DNA of 64,000 nt from Amycolatopsis sp. CA-230715 (GTDB lineage Bacteria; Actinomycetota; Actinomycetes; Mycobacteriales; Pseudonocardiaceae). The notes under the pieces are model-generated. The model had not been told where the DNA came from. It saw nothing but the letters and a program-made list of their open reading frames with translations, and searched no databases. Of this stretch, positions 18,056 to 26,645 are shown in pieces. The DNA is taken from positions 4,153,501 through 4,217,500 of the forward strand of contig NZ_CP059997.1 in the NCBI RefSeq assembly GCF_018736145.1, read 5' to 3'. A program made the position numbers and the translations under genes. Each line of letters opens with the position of its first letter. Within the stretch, counting starts at the first letter, position 1.

Positions 18056-19900
18056 TCATCCGCGTGGGTAGCGCTGTCGTTCCCAGTCGTGCCGCGCGGA
18101 CGGTTCGCGCCGCACGCCGAACCGCGCGAAGTGCCAGAACGCGTCGCTCGCCACGTTCTCCACCAGCCCGATCCGGCCGACCGCGCGCACCGCGTGCCGG
18201 GGCAGCCCCGGGACGCCGCCGCGCGCGCCGAGGAACGCGCCGGTCAGTGCCGAGACGAGCGGATCGCCCGCTGCCGCTTCGAAGGCGGCTTCCGCGTCGT
18301 AGTGCCGCTTGCCGACCGCGAACAAGGCGCGCCCCAGCACGGACAACGGTTCGCCGCCGTCGCCGATCGTCCCGAGCTGGGCGCGGTCGTCGGCGTCCCG
18401 ATCCTCCCGGAGTCCGAGGACGGTCTTCGACAGTTCGCCCGCGAAACGTCGTTCTTCGCGCGCGAAGGTGCGGAGGTGGACGTACACCGGCAGCGCGTAG
18501 TCACCGGGTTTGAGCAGCTCCCACAGCACGTCGACGAACGTGTCCAGCGCCGCGGCCGTCGATTCGGTGAGCGTGCCCGCCATGGCGCGCGCGATCGCCT
18601 TCGGGTAGTCCTGGCTCATCCCGGCGACGTCGGCACCGGCGGCCGTGATCGCGGCGAGCGGCACCAGCAACGGTGACGCGGCGGGTTCGGGTTCTTCGCC
18701 GAGCGCGATCGCGAGCCAGCTCGACGACGACGCTGGTGGCGGGAAATCCGGTGGGACATCGAAGGTTCCGGGTTCCGGCGGCAAACCCCGGATGACCGAT
18801 TCGGTGTGCCGCAGGAGCTGGGCGGTCAGCGGCCCTTCGCCGGACACCAGTGCCTCACCGGCGGCGAACCCGGCGAACGCGCCGACCAGCCGGTGCCAGG
18901 CGAAGGTGCCCGGCGGCGTGTTCCTCGGGTCGAACTTGCCGAACGTCCACGGCACCGGGGACGGCGCGCCGAAGTGGTCGTAGTGCGCGACCAGGCCGTT
19001 CGCTTCGAGATCGGCAGGCCACGACGGCCCCCGGTTCTGCCGGATTCCGCGCAGGTTCGAGAACCGCACGGCGTACCCGGTGAGGTAGCTCTTCGCCTCG
19101 TCGGCGGTCAGCTCGTAGCCGGAGTTCCGCGCCCAGCCCGTGACCGCGGCGACGTGGCGGCTCAGCAGATCGGGGATCTCGATCCGGTGGTCCGCGGTCA
19201 GCCGTTCCGCCAGCGCGAGCACTTCGGGGTTCAGCTCGGCCGCGACCTCGTCGACGGGTTCGCCTTGCGGTGGCAGCGGAACGGTCCGCAAGTACTGGGG
19301 CGGCAGCGAAAGGCTCAGCGCGCGGCCGGGGTCGACGACGAACCCGACCGGGTCCTCCGAGCGCAGCAGATCGCCCGCGAGCATCCGGCGCCAGCGCGAG
19401 ACCCCAGCCGGGACAGCCTCCGTCGACGTGCAGATCGCCACCTCGTACTGGGGGTCGATCCCTCGCAGCGCGGGCGATCCGCCGTCGTCGACCGGGACCA
19501 CGACCTCGGTCGCGGCGAGGCGTTCGGCGAATTGCTCGAGGGTGATCCGGTCCGCGTGCAGGTCGTTCAGCAGCCTTCCCGCCGCGGTGTGCCGCACCGG
19601 GAAACCGCGCCACACCGCCGGGTCGACGGCCTCCGTCTTTTCCCGCGGCACCACCGGATCCCGCGGCGGTGGCGTCATCACGTCCACCGCCAGCGTGATC
19701 GCACCGCCGTCGTCGGGCACGTGCACGGTCGGCGCCGGGAAGAGCCCCGTGCCGAGATCGGTGCCGTCGAGGTACGCGGCCGCGTTGTAGGGGACGTACC
19801 ACCCGTCGGCCGCCCTGGCCGCGAATTCGGGCTGCACGCGCAGATCCGGGTCGTCGAGCCAGTCTTCGACCCGCGCCACCGCTTCTTCGACCGTCACCAC
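18056..19900 (-). CDS. Pseudo-ADP-ribosylglycohydrolase with YrhB-like N-terminus (copy 2)
   Basis: About 614 residues, a paralogue of the gene just upstream. It begins with a YrhB/Imm35-like segment (about 1-75, EEAVARVEDWLDDP to the Pro-rich turn), then an SseB-like region (about 130-200, ATEVVVPVDDGG and AICTSTEAVP), then a degenerate ADP-ribosylglycohydrolase fold (HRLVGAFAGFAAGEAL, VSALTGAFLGARGGVPGLP, ENVASDAFWHF). The GDALG, TDDT and GDSDS metal-binding motifs of active ADP-ribosylglycohydrolases are not preserved. Start is GTG 19900 or 19897; the latter overlaps the upstream TGA as GTGA, so expression is translationally coupled. Confidence 0.72.
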   Translation of the reverse strand: MVTVEEAVARVEDWLDDPDLRVQPEFAARAADGWYVPYNAAAYLDGTDLGTGLFPAPTVHVPDDGGAITLAVDVMTPPPRDPVVPREKTEAVDPAVWRGFPVRHTAAGRLLNDLHADRITLEQFAERLAATEVVVPVDDGGSPALRGIDPQYEVAICTSTEAVPAGVSRWRRMLAGDLLRSEDPVGFVVDPGRALSLSLPPQYLRTVPLPPQGEPVDEVAAELNPEVLALAERLTADHRIEIPDLLSRHVAAVTGWARNSGYELTADEAKSYLTGYAVRFSNLRGIRQNRGPSWPADLEANGLVAHYDHFGAPSPVPWTFGKFDPRNTPPGTFAWHRLVGAFAGFAAGEALVSGEGPLTAQLLRHTESVIRGLPPEPGTFDVPPDFPPPASSSSWLAIALGEEPEPAASPLLVPLAAITAAGADVAGMSQDYPKAIARAMAGTLTESTAAALDTFVDVLWELLKPGDYALPVYVHLRTFAREERRFAGELSKTVLGLREDRDADDRAQLGTIGDGGEPLSVLGRALFAVGKRHYDAEAAFEAAAGDPLVSALTGAFLGARGGVPGLPRHAVRAVGRIGLVENVASDAFWHFARFGVRREPSARHDWERQRYPRG

Positions 19901-22035
19901 CGCGGGTACCGCGCCTTCCAGTGTTCGGGGTCGTGCCGCAGCGCGGAATGGAGGTCGAAGTGCCAGAACGCGTCCGTGGCCACGTTTTCCACCAGGTGCC
20001 GCAGTTCGAGCGCTTCGACCCAGTCCGACGGCAGCCCGGGGATGCCGAGCCGTGCGCCGAGCAGCGCGCCCGCGAGCGCGCCGGTCAACGCGCTGCGGCC
20101 GGAGTGGTTGACCGCGCGCCGCAGCGCGCGGCGGGGGAAGTTTTCGAAGCTGCCCACCGCGGCGATCGTGCGCCCCAGCACGGAAAGGGTGTCTTGGCCG
20201 TCGCCGATCGCCTCCGGATCGCGTGCCGTCGGCACCCCGTACGACGGCACCACCGGCACCGCCGCGTCGACCGCCGCGCGGATCCGGTCCCACGCCGGGC
20301 CGTGCTCGGACCGAGACGGGCTGGCCGTTTCCTTCGCCTGCACGGCCGCGGGCAGCACCACCGCCTTGCCGCTCAACATCTCCTGCCACACCCAGGCCAG
20401 GTACGTGACGGCCTCGAGATCGCCCTCGTCGCGGGTGGTCTGGCCGGCCATCAGCCGCGCCGCCTGCCGCACGCCGCCGTCGAACCCGCTCCCGGGACCG
20501 CCGTCGGTCAGCGCCGCGGGCAACGCGGTCAGCAGCGAGGTCGGGCCCGATTCCAGGTCCGCGGGCTGGGGATCCCGCTTGACGTGCAGCTCCGGGCGCC
20601 GCAGCAGCCAGCCGTCGACGCGGTGCAGCGGCACGCCCTGGGTGTGCAGCCACCGGAGCACGCCGTTGCGCGCGACCTCGCCGAATTTTCCTTCGAGCTC
20701 GTGGTCCTCGCGGTGCGGGCTGCGGATCACGGCCTCGGTCATGAACAGCAGCCGCTGGGTGAGCGGGCCGAGCTGACCCGGTTCGGTGTAGGCCGTTTCG
20801 AACCCGGTGACGCCGTCGGGGCCGTACCGCGCCTTGATCTCGTCGAGGTTGAGCTTGTCGACGGCCGCGCCGAGCGCCTCGCCGATCGCGAACCCGACGT
20901 AGGCGCCGGTCACGCGTTCCCAGCCGTATCGGAACCCGGGGAGCCCGAGCGGGAAGTACTTCCCGAAGGTGTCGAGCGCGGGTTCGACCTCGCCGTCGTT
21001 GCCGTAGGCGGGCTTCAGGCCGTTGGCCGCGAGGTCCGCGGGCCAGTCCGGTGGGTCCGGTTGCTGTCGCCGCGCGAGCCACGACTCGCCGAGCACGGTC
21101 CGGCGGCACTCGTCCTCGGTGAGTTCGAACCCGCGTTTGCGCGCCAGCGTCGCCGCGCGCAGCGGCGGGTCGACGGGGTCGGTGAGCCCGAGCTGCTTGG
21201 CCGCTTCGGCCGCGGCCGCCACCATCGCTTCATCGGCTTCCGGGCAGGTGCCCCGCACGTCGACGGGTTCCGACTCGCGCGGCCATTCCGCGCACGCCTC
21301 GGCCAGTTCGGTGCCGGTGAGCACCGTGTGCATCGTCGGCGGGCCCCAGAGGTCGAGGTCCGGCGGCGGCGTCATCGCGGCGAGCCGTGCGACGTCGACG
21401 CGCCACCAGTGGTGCACGTCGGGCGGCAGCCACCTGGTCGAGGTGAAGACCTGCATTTTCGGCGGCTCCTGGCGGTGGTAGCCGCGCGGGATCCGATCGC
21501 TCTCGGGGTCGAAGGGGACGACCACCTCGGCACCGGCGACCCCGATCAGCACCTGCTCCCTCGACAGCCACTTGCCGACGCCGAACAGCAGCACGGTTTC
21601 GAGGAAGTTCTCCGGCCGCGGGTAGCCGCGGCGGATCGGGCCCGTGCGGTAGGCCGGATTCTCTTTCCGCTCCCCGGAAGTGCACTCCCAGCCGACGACG
21701 ACCGCTTCGGGCACGCCGAACAGTCCGACACCGGCTTCGGCGTATTCGGGGTCGACGATCTCACGCCAGTGCTCTTCGCCGGGGAACGCGAGCGGGGTGC
21801 TGATCCCGCCCGGTGACGGCGAAGCGAGGCGCGGTTCGCCGTCCGGCTCGGTGACGACGATGACCGGGGGCGGGAAGATCCGCCGCCCCGCGTCGCCGTC
21901 GTCGAGCCAGGCGACCGTGTCGTACGGGATCGCCCAGCCCTCGGGCACGCGGCGCACGCGCTCGTGGTCGGCCCGGATCGTCGTGTCGGCGGCGAGCCAT
22001 TCCTCCGCGCGCGTGATGGCTTCAGCTCGTTCCAC
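19894..22035 (-). CDS. Pseudo-ADP-ribosylglycohydrolase with YrhB-like N-terminus (copy 1)
   Basis: A 713-residue protein starting at GTG 22035. Residues 1-75 look like the YrhB/Imm35 immunity fold (ITRAEEWLAADT, GWAIPYDTVAWLDDGD, PPPVIVVTEPDGEPR). An SseB-like part follows (about 160-240, AEVVVPFDPES, MQVFTSTRWLPPD). Residues about 370-700 are clearly ADP-ribosylglycohydrolase-like (ERVTGAYVGFAIGEALGA, YGPDGVTGFE, TGALAGALLGARLGIP). The metal ligands are replaced: GDALG reads GEALG (385-389), TDDT reads GPLT (423-426) and GDSDS reads GRSAL (646-650). It should bind neither magnesium pair and may instead bind ADP-ribosylated targets. The start lies 14 nt inside the upstream TNT-like gene. Confidence 0.76.
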   Translation of the reverse strand: MERAEAITRAEEWLAADTTIRADHERVRRVPEGWAIPYDTVAWLDDGDAGRRIFPPPVIVVTEPDGEPRLASPSPGGISTPLAFPGEEHWREIVDPEYAEAGVGLFGVPEAVVVGWECTSGERKENPAYRTGPIRRGYPRPENFLETVLLFGVGKWLSREQVLIGVAGAEVVVPFDPESDRIPRGYHRQEPPKMQVFTSTRWLPPDVHHWWRVDVARLAAMTPPPDLDLWGPPTMHTVLTGTELAEACAEWPRESEPVDVRGTCPEADEAMVAAAAEAAKQLGLTDPVDPPLRAATLARKRGFELTEDECRRTVLGESWLARRQQPDPPDWPADLAANGLKPAYGNDGEVEPALDTFGKYFPLGLPGFRYGWERVTGAYVGFAIGEALGAAVDKLNLDEIKARYGPDGVTGFETAYTEPGQLGPLTQRLLFMTEAVIRSPHREDHELEGKFGEVARNGVLRWLHTQGVPLHRVDGWLLRRPELHVKRDPQPADLESGPTSLLTALPAALTDGGPGSGFDGGVRQAARLMAGQTTRDEGDLEAVTYLAWVWQEMLSGKAVVLPAAVQAKETASPSRSEHGPAWDRIRAAVDAAVPVVPSYGVPTARDPEAIGDGQDTLSVLGRTIAAVGSFENFPRRALRRAVNHSGRSALTGALAGALLGARLGIPGLPSDWVEALELRHLVENVATDAFWHFDLHSALRHDPEHWKARYPRW

Positions 22036-23716
22036 TGCTACCCCGATGTTCCACGCTGCCGTCCGCGACGTGCGCGCCGAGCGGTTTCGGGAGCACGTAA
22101 GCGACTCCGCCGCCCGGCTGGCCCGCCCACGGCACGGTGATCCCCGTGACCACGTAGAGCGGGCGCGCCAGTGCGTACTCGTGGCGTTGCCCCGCGCGGC
22201 TGACCGGCAGGGACGTGCGGTCGAACCGGGTGCCGCGGGCGAACGCGAAGTTGCCGTCGGTACCGCCGTACCGGGTCACGCCGGTGCCTTCGGCGAGCCG
22301 GATCATGCGCTTGTTGCGCAGCAGTGTCAGCGGCGGCTCGCCGTCGACGGGCTGGATGGGCCAGTCGGCGACCTGCTTTCCGGTTTCCAGCGCCGTTTCC
22401 CGGCCCGCCCACGGCCGGGCGGGGAAGATCAACAGCGCGCCGAGCAGTTCCTGGGCGGCTTCCGCCGGGCGCGGGAACACGGTCGGTCGCACCGGTTCCC
22501 CGTTCTCGTAGCGCGCGACCTGCCACCGCGCGCCGACTCGTTCCAGGCACCAGAGCCCGTCGGCGTGCGACCCGATCCGGTAGGCATCGCGCGAGACGCC
22601 GTACTCGTCGAGCCGCTTCACCAGCACGGTGAACAGCTCCGCTGCCGTCAGGCCGGGGTCGAGCGCGGACCCGTCCTCGACGAGCGCCACCTCGTCCGGT
22701 TCGGCGAATTCGGGACCCCATTCGGTCGGGCGCGGGTGGCCGAGCAGGTCGGCTTCGGCGGCGGCGCGGACGACGTCCGGTGGCCACACCGGCTGGAACC
22801 CGCGTTCACGGATCCGCGTCAGCAGCTCGGGTTCGGGTGGGACACCGCGCTCGCGCAGCTGGTCCGCCACGGCCGCGGGCCAGATCCAGAGGCCGTCGGT
22901 GTGGTGCGGCTCGGGCCCCACCACCGGGCAGCGTTCGAGGTAGCGCAGCACTTTGACCGCATCGTCCTCCGGGATCGGCGATCTGTCTTCGACGACCTTC
23001 GCGTGCCGGAATTCCGTGGTGTACGGCAGTTTCGCGAGCGGGCGCCACCAGGCGGGGATGGTCTCCTCGGTGCGCGGGAAGAACTCCAGCTCCTTGGCGT
23101 ACGCGGACGAACCGATCGCCAGCCTCGGCGGTTGGTCCGCGTCGAAGTCGAAGTCGAAGGTTCCGTCGGCGCGCAGCGTGAACTCGGCGTTCGTCCAGGT
23201 CCCGTACCCCGGCACGGCCATCCCGGCCCTCAGGTCCCCGAAGAGCTGGCTGACCTCCGGCGGCGCGGACCACGACAGCACCAGCTCGCCCGCGGTGCTG
23301 GTGACGGTCAGCCTGGCGGCTTCGCCGACCGCGCTGAACACCGCGTCGATGCGCTCCCACGGTTCGCCGCGCGCGGTGAGGAAGTCGCGGAGGGTCCGGC
23401 CGATCCCGATCACCAGGTCCTGCTGTGCCTCCTCGGTGAGGCGGTCCGGCGGCGGCACGAGCGGACCGGTTTCCGTGCGGACCTGTTCGAGCCCGGTGAT
23501 CTCGGCGGGGTCCACCGAAATCCGTTGCCCACCGGGAAATCCCACCGCTTCGCCGACGGCTTCGAGATCGACCTTGCCCGAAGCTTCGGTCGCCCCGAAC
23601 CGCGGCTGGCCCGCGAACGTCGCCGTGGTGCGCAGGTCGAAGGGCTGCCCGTCGCGGAGGTCGTAGGAGCCGTTCGCCAGCTCGTGCGGCCTGGTTTCGT
23701 AACGCGGTTCGGACAT
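22022..23716 (-). CDS. TNT-like protein with YezG-type immunity region (proximal copy)
   Basis: A 564-residue paralogue of the distal TNT-like protein. It has a YezG/DUF600-like segment (about 95-200, YGTWTNAEFTLRADGTFDF), the shared HTDGLWIWPAAV motif (272-283), and a TNT-like C-terminus (about 465-556: VTRYG, TSLPV, HEYALARPL, GGGVAYVLP). Unlike the distal copy it keeps a histidine (His512) at the first catalytic position, but the Gln of GGGTQY is Ala539. ATG 23716 overlaps the stop codon of the upstream ADP-ribosyltransferase-like gene by one base (TGATG). Carrying immunity-type and toxin-type folds on one chain is unusual. Confidence 0.74.
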   Translation of the reverse strand: MSEPRYETRPHELANGSYDLRDGQPFDLRTTATFAGQPRFGATEASGKVDLEAVGEAVGFPGGQRISVDPAEITGLEQVRTETGPLVPPPDRLTEEAQQDLVIGIGRTLRDFLTARGEPWERIDAVFSAVGEAARLTVTSTAGELVLSWSAPPEVSQLFGDLRAGMAVPGYGTWTNAEFTLRADGTFDFDFDADQPPRLAIGSSAYAKELEFFPRTEETIPAWWRPLAKLPYTTEFRHAKVVEDRSPIPEDDAVKVLRYLERCPVVGPEPHHTDGLWIWPAAVADQLRERGVPPEPELLTRIRERGFQPVWPPDVVRAAAEADLLGHPRPTEWGPEFAEPDEVALVEDGSALDPGLTAAELFTVLVKRLDEYGVSRDAYRIGSHADGLWCLERVGARWQVARYENGEPVRPTVFPRPAEAAQELLGALLIFPARPWAGRETALETGKQVADWPIQPVDGEPPLTLLRNKRMIRLAEGTGVTRYGGTDGNFAFARGTRFDRTSLPVSRAGQRHEYALARPLYVVTGITVPWAGQPGGGVAYVLPKPLGAHVADGSVEHRGSSGTS

Positions 23717-26490
23717 CAGGTACCGGTGCCTTCCTCGCCCGGCGCCGGGCCGAGGTCTTCGTCGTCGTGGCGCAGGGTCGGTTCTTCGGGGAGCGCGTCG
23801 TGGTGGGCCGGTTCCGCGTCCGGTGCGGGTGCGGGGCCCAGGTCTTCGGGTTCCTCCGGTTCGACTCCGGCGGGCGGCTCGGCGTTCCCGGCATCCGGGT
23901 CGAGCAATTCGGCGAGCCTGGTACTCCCGCTTTCCGCGTAGTGGCGTGCGATCTCGGCGTACCGCGCGCGGCGCTCGGCCATGCCCTGCTCCGCGGCTTC
24001 CGGTTCGAGGTGCCTCGGGTCGCCCGGCAGTACCTCCTCGGCGTGGATGATCCACTTCCGGTCGACGAGTTCCTTGCTGTGCACGAAAAGCTGCGTGCCA
24101 GGCGGGAAAAGGCCCACCCGCTCGCCGATGTCCTTCACGTTCTTCGAGTCGACGTGGATCTCGACGTCGTGCACTGGCACTTCGCCGCCTTCGATCGTGG
24201 CGCTGGCGAACGAGGTTTCGACGGCTACTTCGCCGGGCGGGTACTGGTCCGCGGTCAGTTCCGCGAGCCACGCGTCGCCGTGGTGGTCGATACCGCGCAC
24301 GGTCTTGGCCTCGACGCCGGGTACTTCGTCGAGCGCCGCCGCGAGCGCGCGGGCCTGGCGTTCCCCTTCCGGCGCACCGGAGCGGAGCGCGGCGTTGAGG
24401 TCGTAAGCGAGGTCGTGGTAGCCGGGGAGTTCCAACCCGGGCAGGTCGCCTTCGCGGTGGTACGGCAGCAGCAGCACCTTGGCGCGGCCTTCCGGCAACG
24501 ACGCGAGCCGGTTCGTCATCGGGTCGACGATCATGACGCCGTGCTCGGTGTGCACGACCGTCACCACCCGGTTGGGCTCGCCCGCCGCGGCCTGGAACGC
24601 CAGCACGCCGCGCGACCCGACCGGCTGCTCGCCCATTACCCCGATCGCACCGGCGAAATCGGGGTGTTCCACCCACTGCCCGCCGAGCCGCTGCCGCACC
24701 GCGTCGAGGGAACTGACGTCGTCGGCGAGCGCGGCGGCCGCCTCGCGCGGATGGCCCCGGAACGCCTCTTCCAGCGCGATGACGGCTTCCACGTCGTTGC
24801 CGTGGAAGCCGTTTTCCCGCGCGCCCGGCGCGTAGTAGTTGCGCGCGTTGACGCCTTCGACCTCGGGCAGGTGTTCGCGGAGGAAGCGCACCTGCTGCTC
24901 GGGGCTCCGCACGGTGCCCGCGTGGATGGCGGGTTCGTCCGCGCTCGTCTTTTGGCTCTGTTCCGCCACTTCAGCGAGCGCGTCGATGATCGACTTCGCG
25001 CGATGATCGTGGTCCCGGCGCTCCGGGATCTCCTGATCCGCTGCGTGGTCGAGGTGTCTCGGGTCGCCCGGCAGTACCTCCTCGGCGTGGACGACCCACT
25101 TCCCGTCGACGAGTTCCCTGCTGTGCACGTGGAGCTGGGTCCCGGGTTTGAACAGCACTTCCCGTTCGCCCGCCACCGGCGCGAGTCCGGAGATGTCCCT
25201 GCCGTTCTTCGCCTCGATGCGCAGCTCCACCTCGCCGTCGGCCTGCGCAGTGCTGGTGAGCTGGCTTTCCACGACGGTCTTGCCGGGTTCGTAGCGCGCG
25301 GCTGTCGTCGCGGCGCGGACGACTTCGCCCTCGAACGGCGGCAGTTCGTCGAGCCCGGACACGATCGCGCGGATCAGTTCGGGCGTCAGCGCGTGGAGAA
25401 CCTCGTGCCGCGTGTAGCTGTGCACCGCGTAGGCGCCGTCGTCGGACATGTGGCCGTAGCGCGGATCCCGCGCGCGCAGTTCGAGCGCGGTGCGCCGCAC
25501 CTCCTCGTGGCGCAGCTCGCCGTGGTCGCCGATCTGCCCGGTGTCGAGCTGGGTTTCCCGCAGCGCGGCGAAGTCCGCAGTCCGATCCTCCACTGTGGAC
25601 GGTGGGTCGTCCGGCTCCGGCGGAGTGTGGGGCGGCTCCGGTTTCTCCGGTTCCTGGCGCGGGGGTTCCGGGCGCGGCGGCTGCTCGGGCCTGCCGCCGT
25701 CGGGGCGTCGCGGACCCGGCTGGCGACCGGGCGGGCGGGTGCCCTCCGGCCTGGACGGACCGGGTGGCGGCCCGCCCGGCGCGCGGCTCGCTTCCGGCGG
25801 CAGTGGACCGCCCTGGCGAGGACCGGGAGGCGGCGGGCCCGCGGGAGGGCGCTGTCCCGGCGGTGGCATCGGCGGGCGCGCGCCGGGGCGCTGTCCCTGC
25901 GGCACGCGACCCGGTGCGACCGGGCCATCCGGGGGACGGTGGCCGCCGGGGCGTGGTCCTTCCCGGCCCGGCAGCGGCCTGCCCTGGCCGGGCGGGGGCT
26001 GGCGCGGGCGTTCCTGGCCGGGTGGGCGGTGGCCGGGCGCGTCCTGGCCGGGCCACTGCGGTGTGGTGGGCCCCGGCTGCCCTGGCCTGCCGGGTCCTTG
26101 CCGGGGTGGACGCCGTGCGTCCTGGCGGCGCGGGTCGAAACCGGGCGGCGGCCCGCCCGGACGTCCCGGTGGCATCGGCGGGCGGTGGCCTTGCGGGTGC
26201 TGGGGGCGGACTCCGCGCGGCGGGGTGCCGCCGGTTTCGAGGCGCGGCGGCGTCGAACCCTCCTGCGGTGCGAAACCCCGCGGGCCCTGTGGTGCGCGCG
26301 GAGGGTCGGCGGCGGGAGGGTACTCGCTGCCGGGGCCGAACCCGCCGTACGTCGTCGGTGGTGGCGGTAACGGCGGTGCGGCGTGCGCGACGGTAGGAAA
26401 GTCCGATGTGGACGGTGGTGTCGGCTCGTCGTCGGCCGTCGGCCAGTTCGGCTCGGCCTGGTTGCCCGCCTCGGGCGTTTCCGCGCTCAC
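23716..26490 (-). CDS. Proline-rich multidomain ADP-ribosyltransferase-like protein
   Basis: A 924-residue protein from GTG 26490 (GGAGA upstream; another GTG lies at 26517). Residues 1-300 are Pro/Gly/Arg-rich and probably disordered. An R-S-E-type mono-ADP-ribosyltransferase domain lies at about 353-478: Arg392 (VVRA), LTST near 411-414, and an E-x-E motif at 442-444 (GEREVLFKPGTQLHV). Residues 525-676 resemble a papain-like Tox-PL (glutamine deamidase) domain that lacks the usual Cys and His. A second ADP-ribosyltransferase-like repeat at 690-828 has ERV in place of ExE. It is first in the five-gene cluster. There is no signal peptide; export by a type VII route is possible but not shown. 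Confidence 0.66.
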   Translation of the reverse strand: MSAETPEAGNQAEPNWPTADDEPTPPSTSDFPTVAHAAPPLPPPPTTYGGFGPGSEYPPAADPPRAPQGPRGFAPQEGSTPPRLETGGTPPRGVRPQHPQGHRPPMPPGRPGGPPPGFDPRRQDARRPPRQGPGRPGQPGPTTPQWPGQDAPGHRPPGQERPRQPPPGQGRPLPGREGPRPGGHRPPDGPVAPGRVPQGQRPGARPPMPPPGQRPPAGPPPPGPRQGGPLPPEASRAPGGPPPGPSRPEGTRPPGRQPGPRRPDGGRPEQPPRPEPPRQEPEKPEPPHTPPEPDDPPSTVEDRTADFAALRETQLDTGQIGDHGELRHEEVRRTALELRARDPRYGHMSDDGAYAVHSYTRHEVLHALTPELIRAIVSGLDELPPFEGEVVRAATTAARYEPGKTVVESQLTSTAQADGEVELRIEAKNGRDISGLAPVAGEREVLFKPGTQLHVHSRELVDGKWVVHAEEVLPGDPRHLDHAADQEIPERRDHDHRAKSIIDALAEVAEQSQKTSADEPAIHAGTVRSPEQQVRFLREHLPEVEGVNARNYYAPGARENGFHGNDVEAVIALEEAFRGHPREAAAALADDVSSLDAVRQRLGGQWVEHPDFAGAIGVMGEQPVGSRGVLAFQAAAGEPNRVVTVVHTEHGVMIVDPMTNRLASLPEGRAKVLLLPYHREGDLPGLELPGYHDLAYDLNAALRSGAPEGERQARALAAALDEVPGVEAKTVRGIDHHGDAWLAELTADQYPPGEVAVETSFASATIEGGEVPVHDVEIHVDSKNVKDIGERVGLFPPGTQLFVHSKELVDRKWIIHAEEVLPGDPRHLEPEAAEQGMAERRARYAEIARHYAESGSTRLAELLDPDAGNAEPPAGVEPEEPEDLGPAPAPDAEPAHHDALPEEPTLRHDDEDLGPAPGEEGTGT

Positions 26491-26582
26491 GACCAGGCCG
26501 TCTCCGCGCAATCGCACAGTTCACCAGGCACTGTCAAGGGTCCCCCGCCGTGTTTTTGCCAGCACTGCGGGAATCACCCTAA

Positions 26583-26602
26583 TGCCACCCGGTTGGGTGG
26601 CA
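26583..26602. terminator. Perfect 8-bp hairpin between MFS gene and toxin-fold cluster
   Basis: TGCCACCC and GGGTGGCA form a perfect 8-bp stem around a ggtt loop, 44 bp beyond the MFS stop codon and about 95 bp before the first cluster gene. There is no T-run on the minus strand after it. It could end MFS transcription or be an operator for the cluster promoter. Confidence 0.45.
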
Positions 26603-26645
26603 CGCGGGGTTCCGCCCAACGAGTGGCTCTCTTTGCGCCAGCGAA

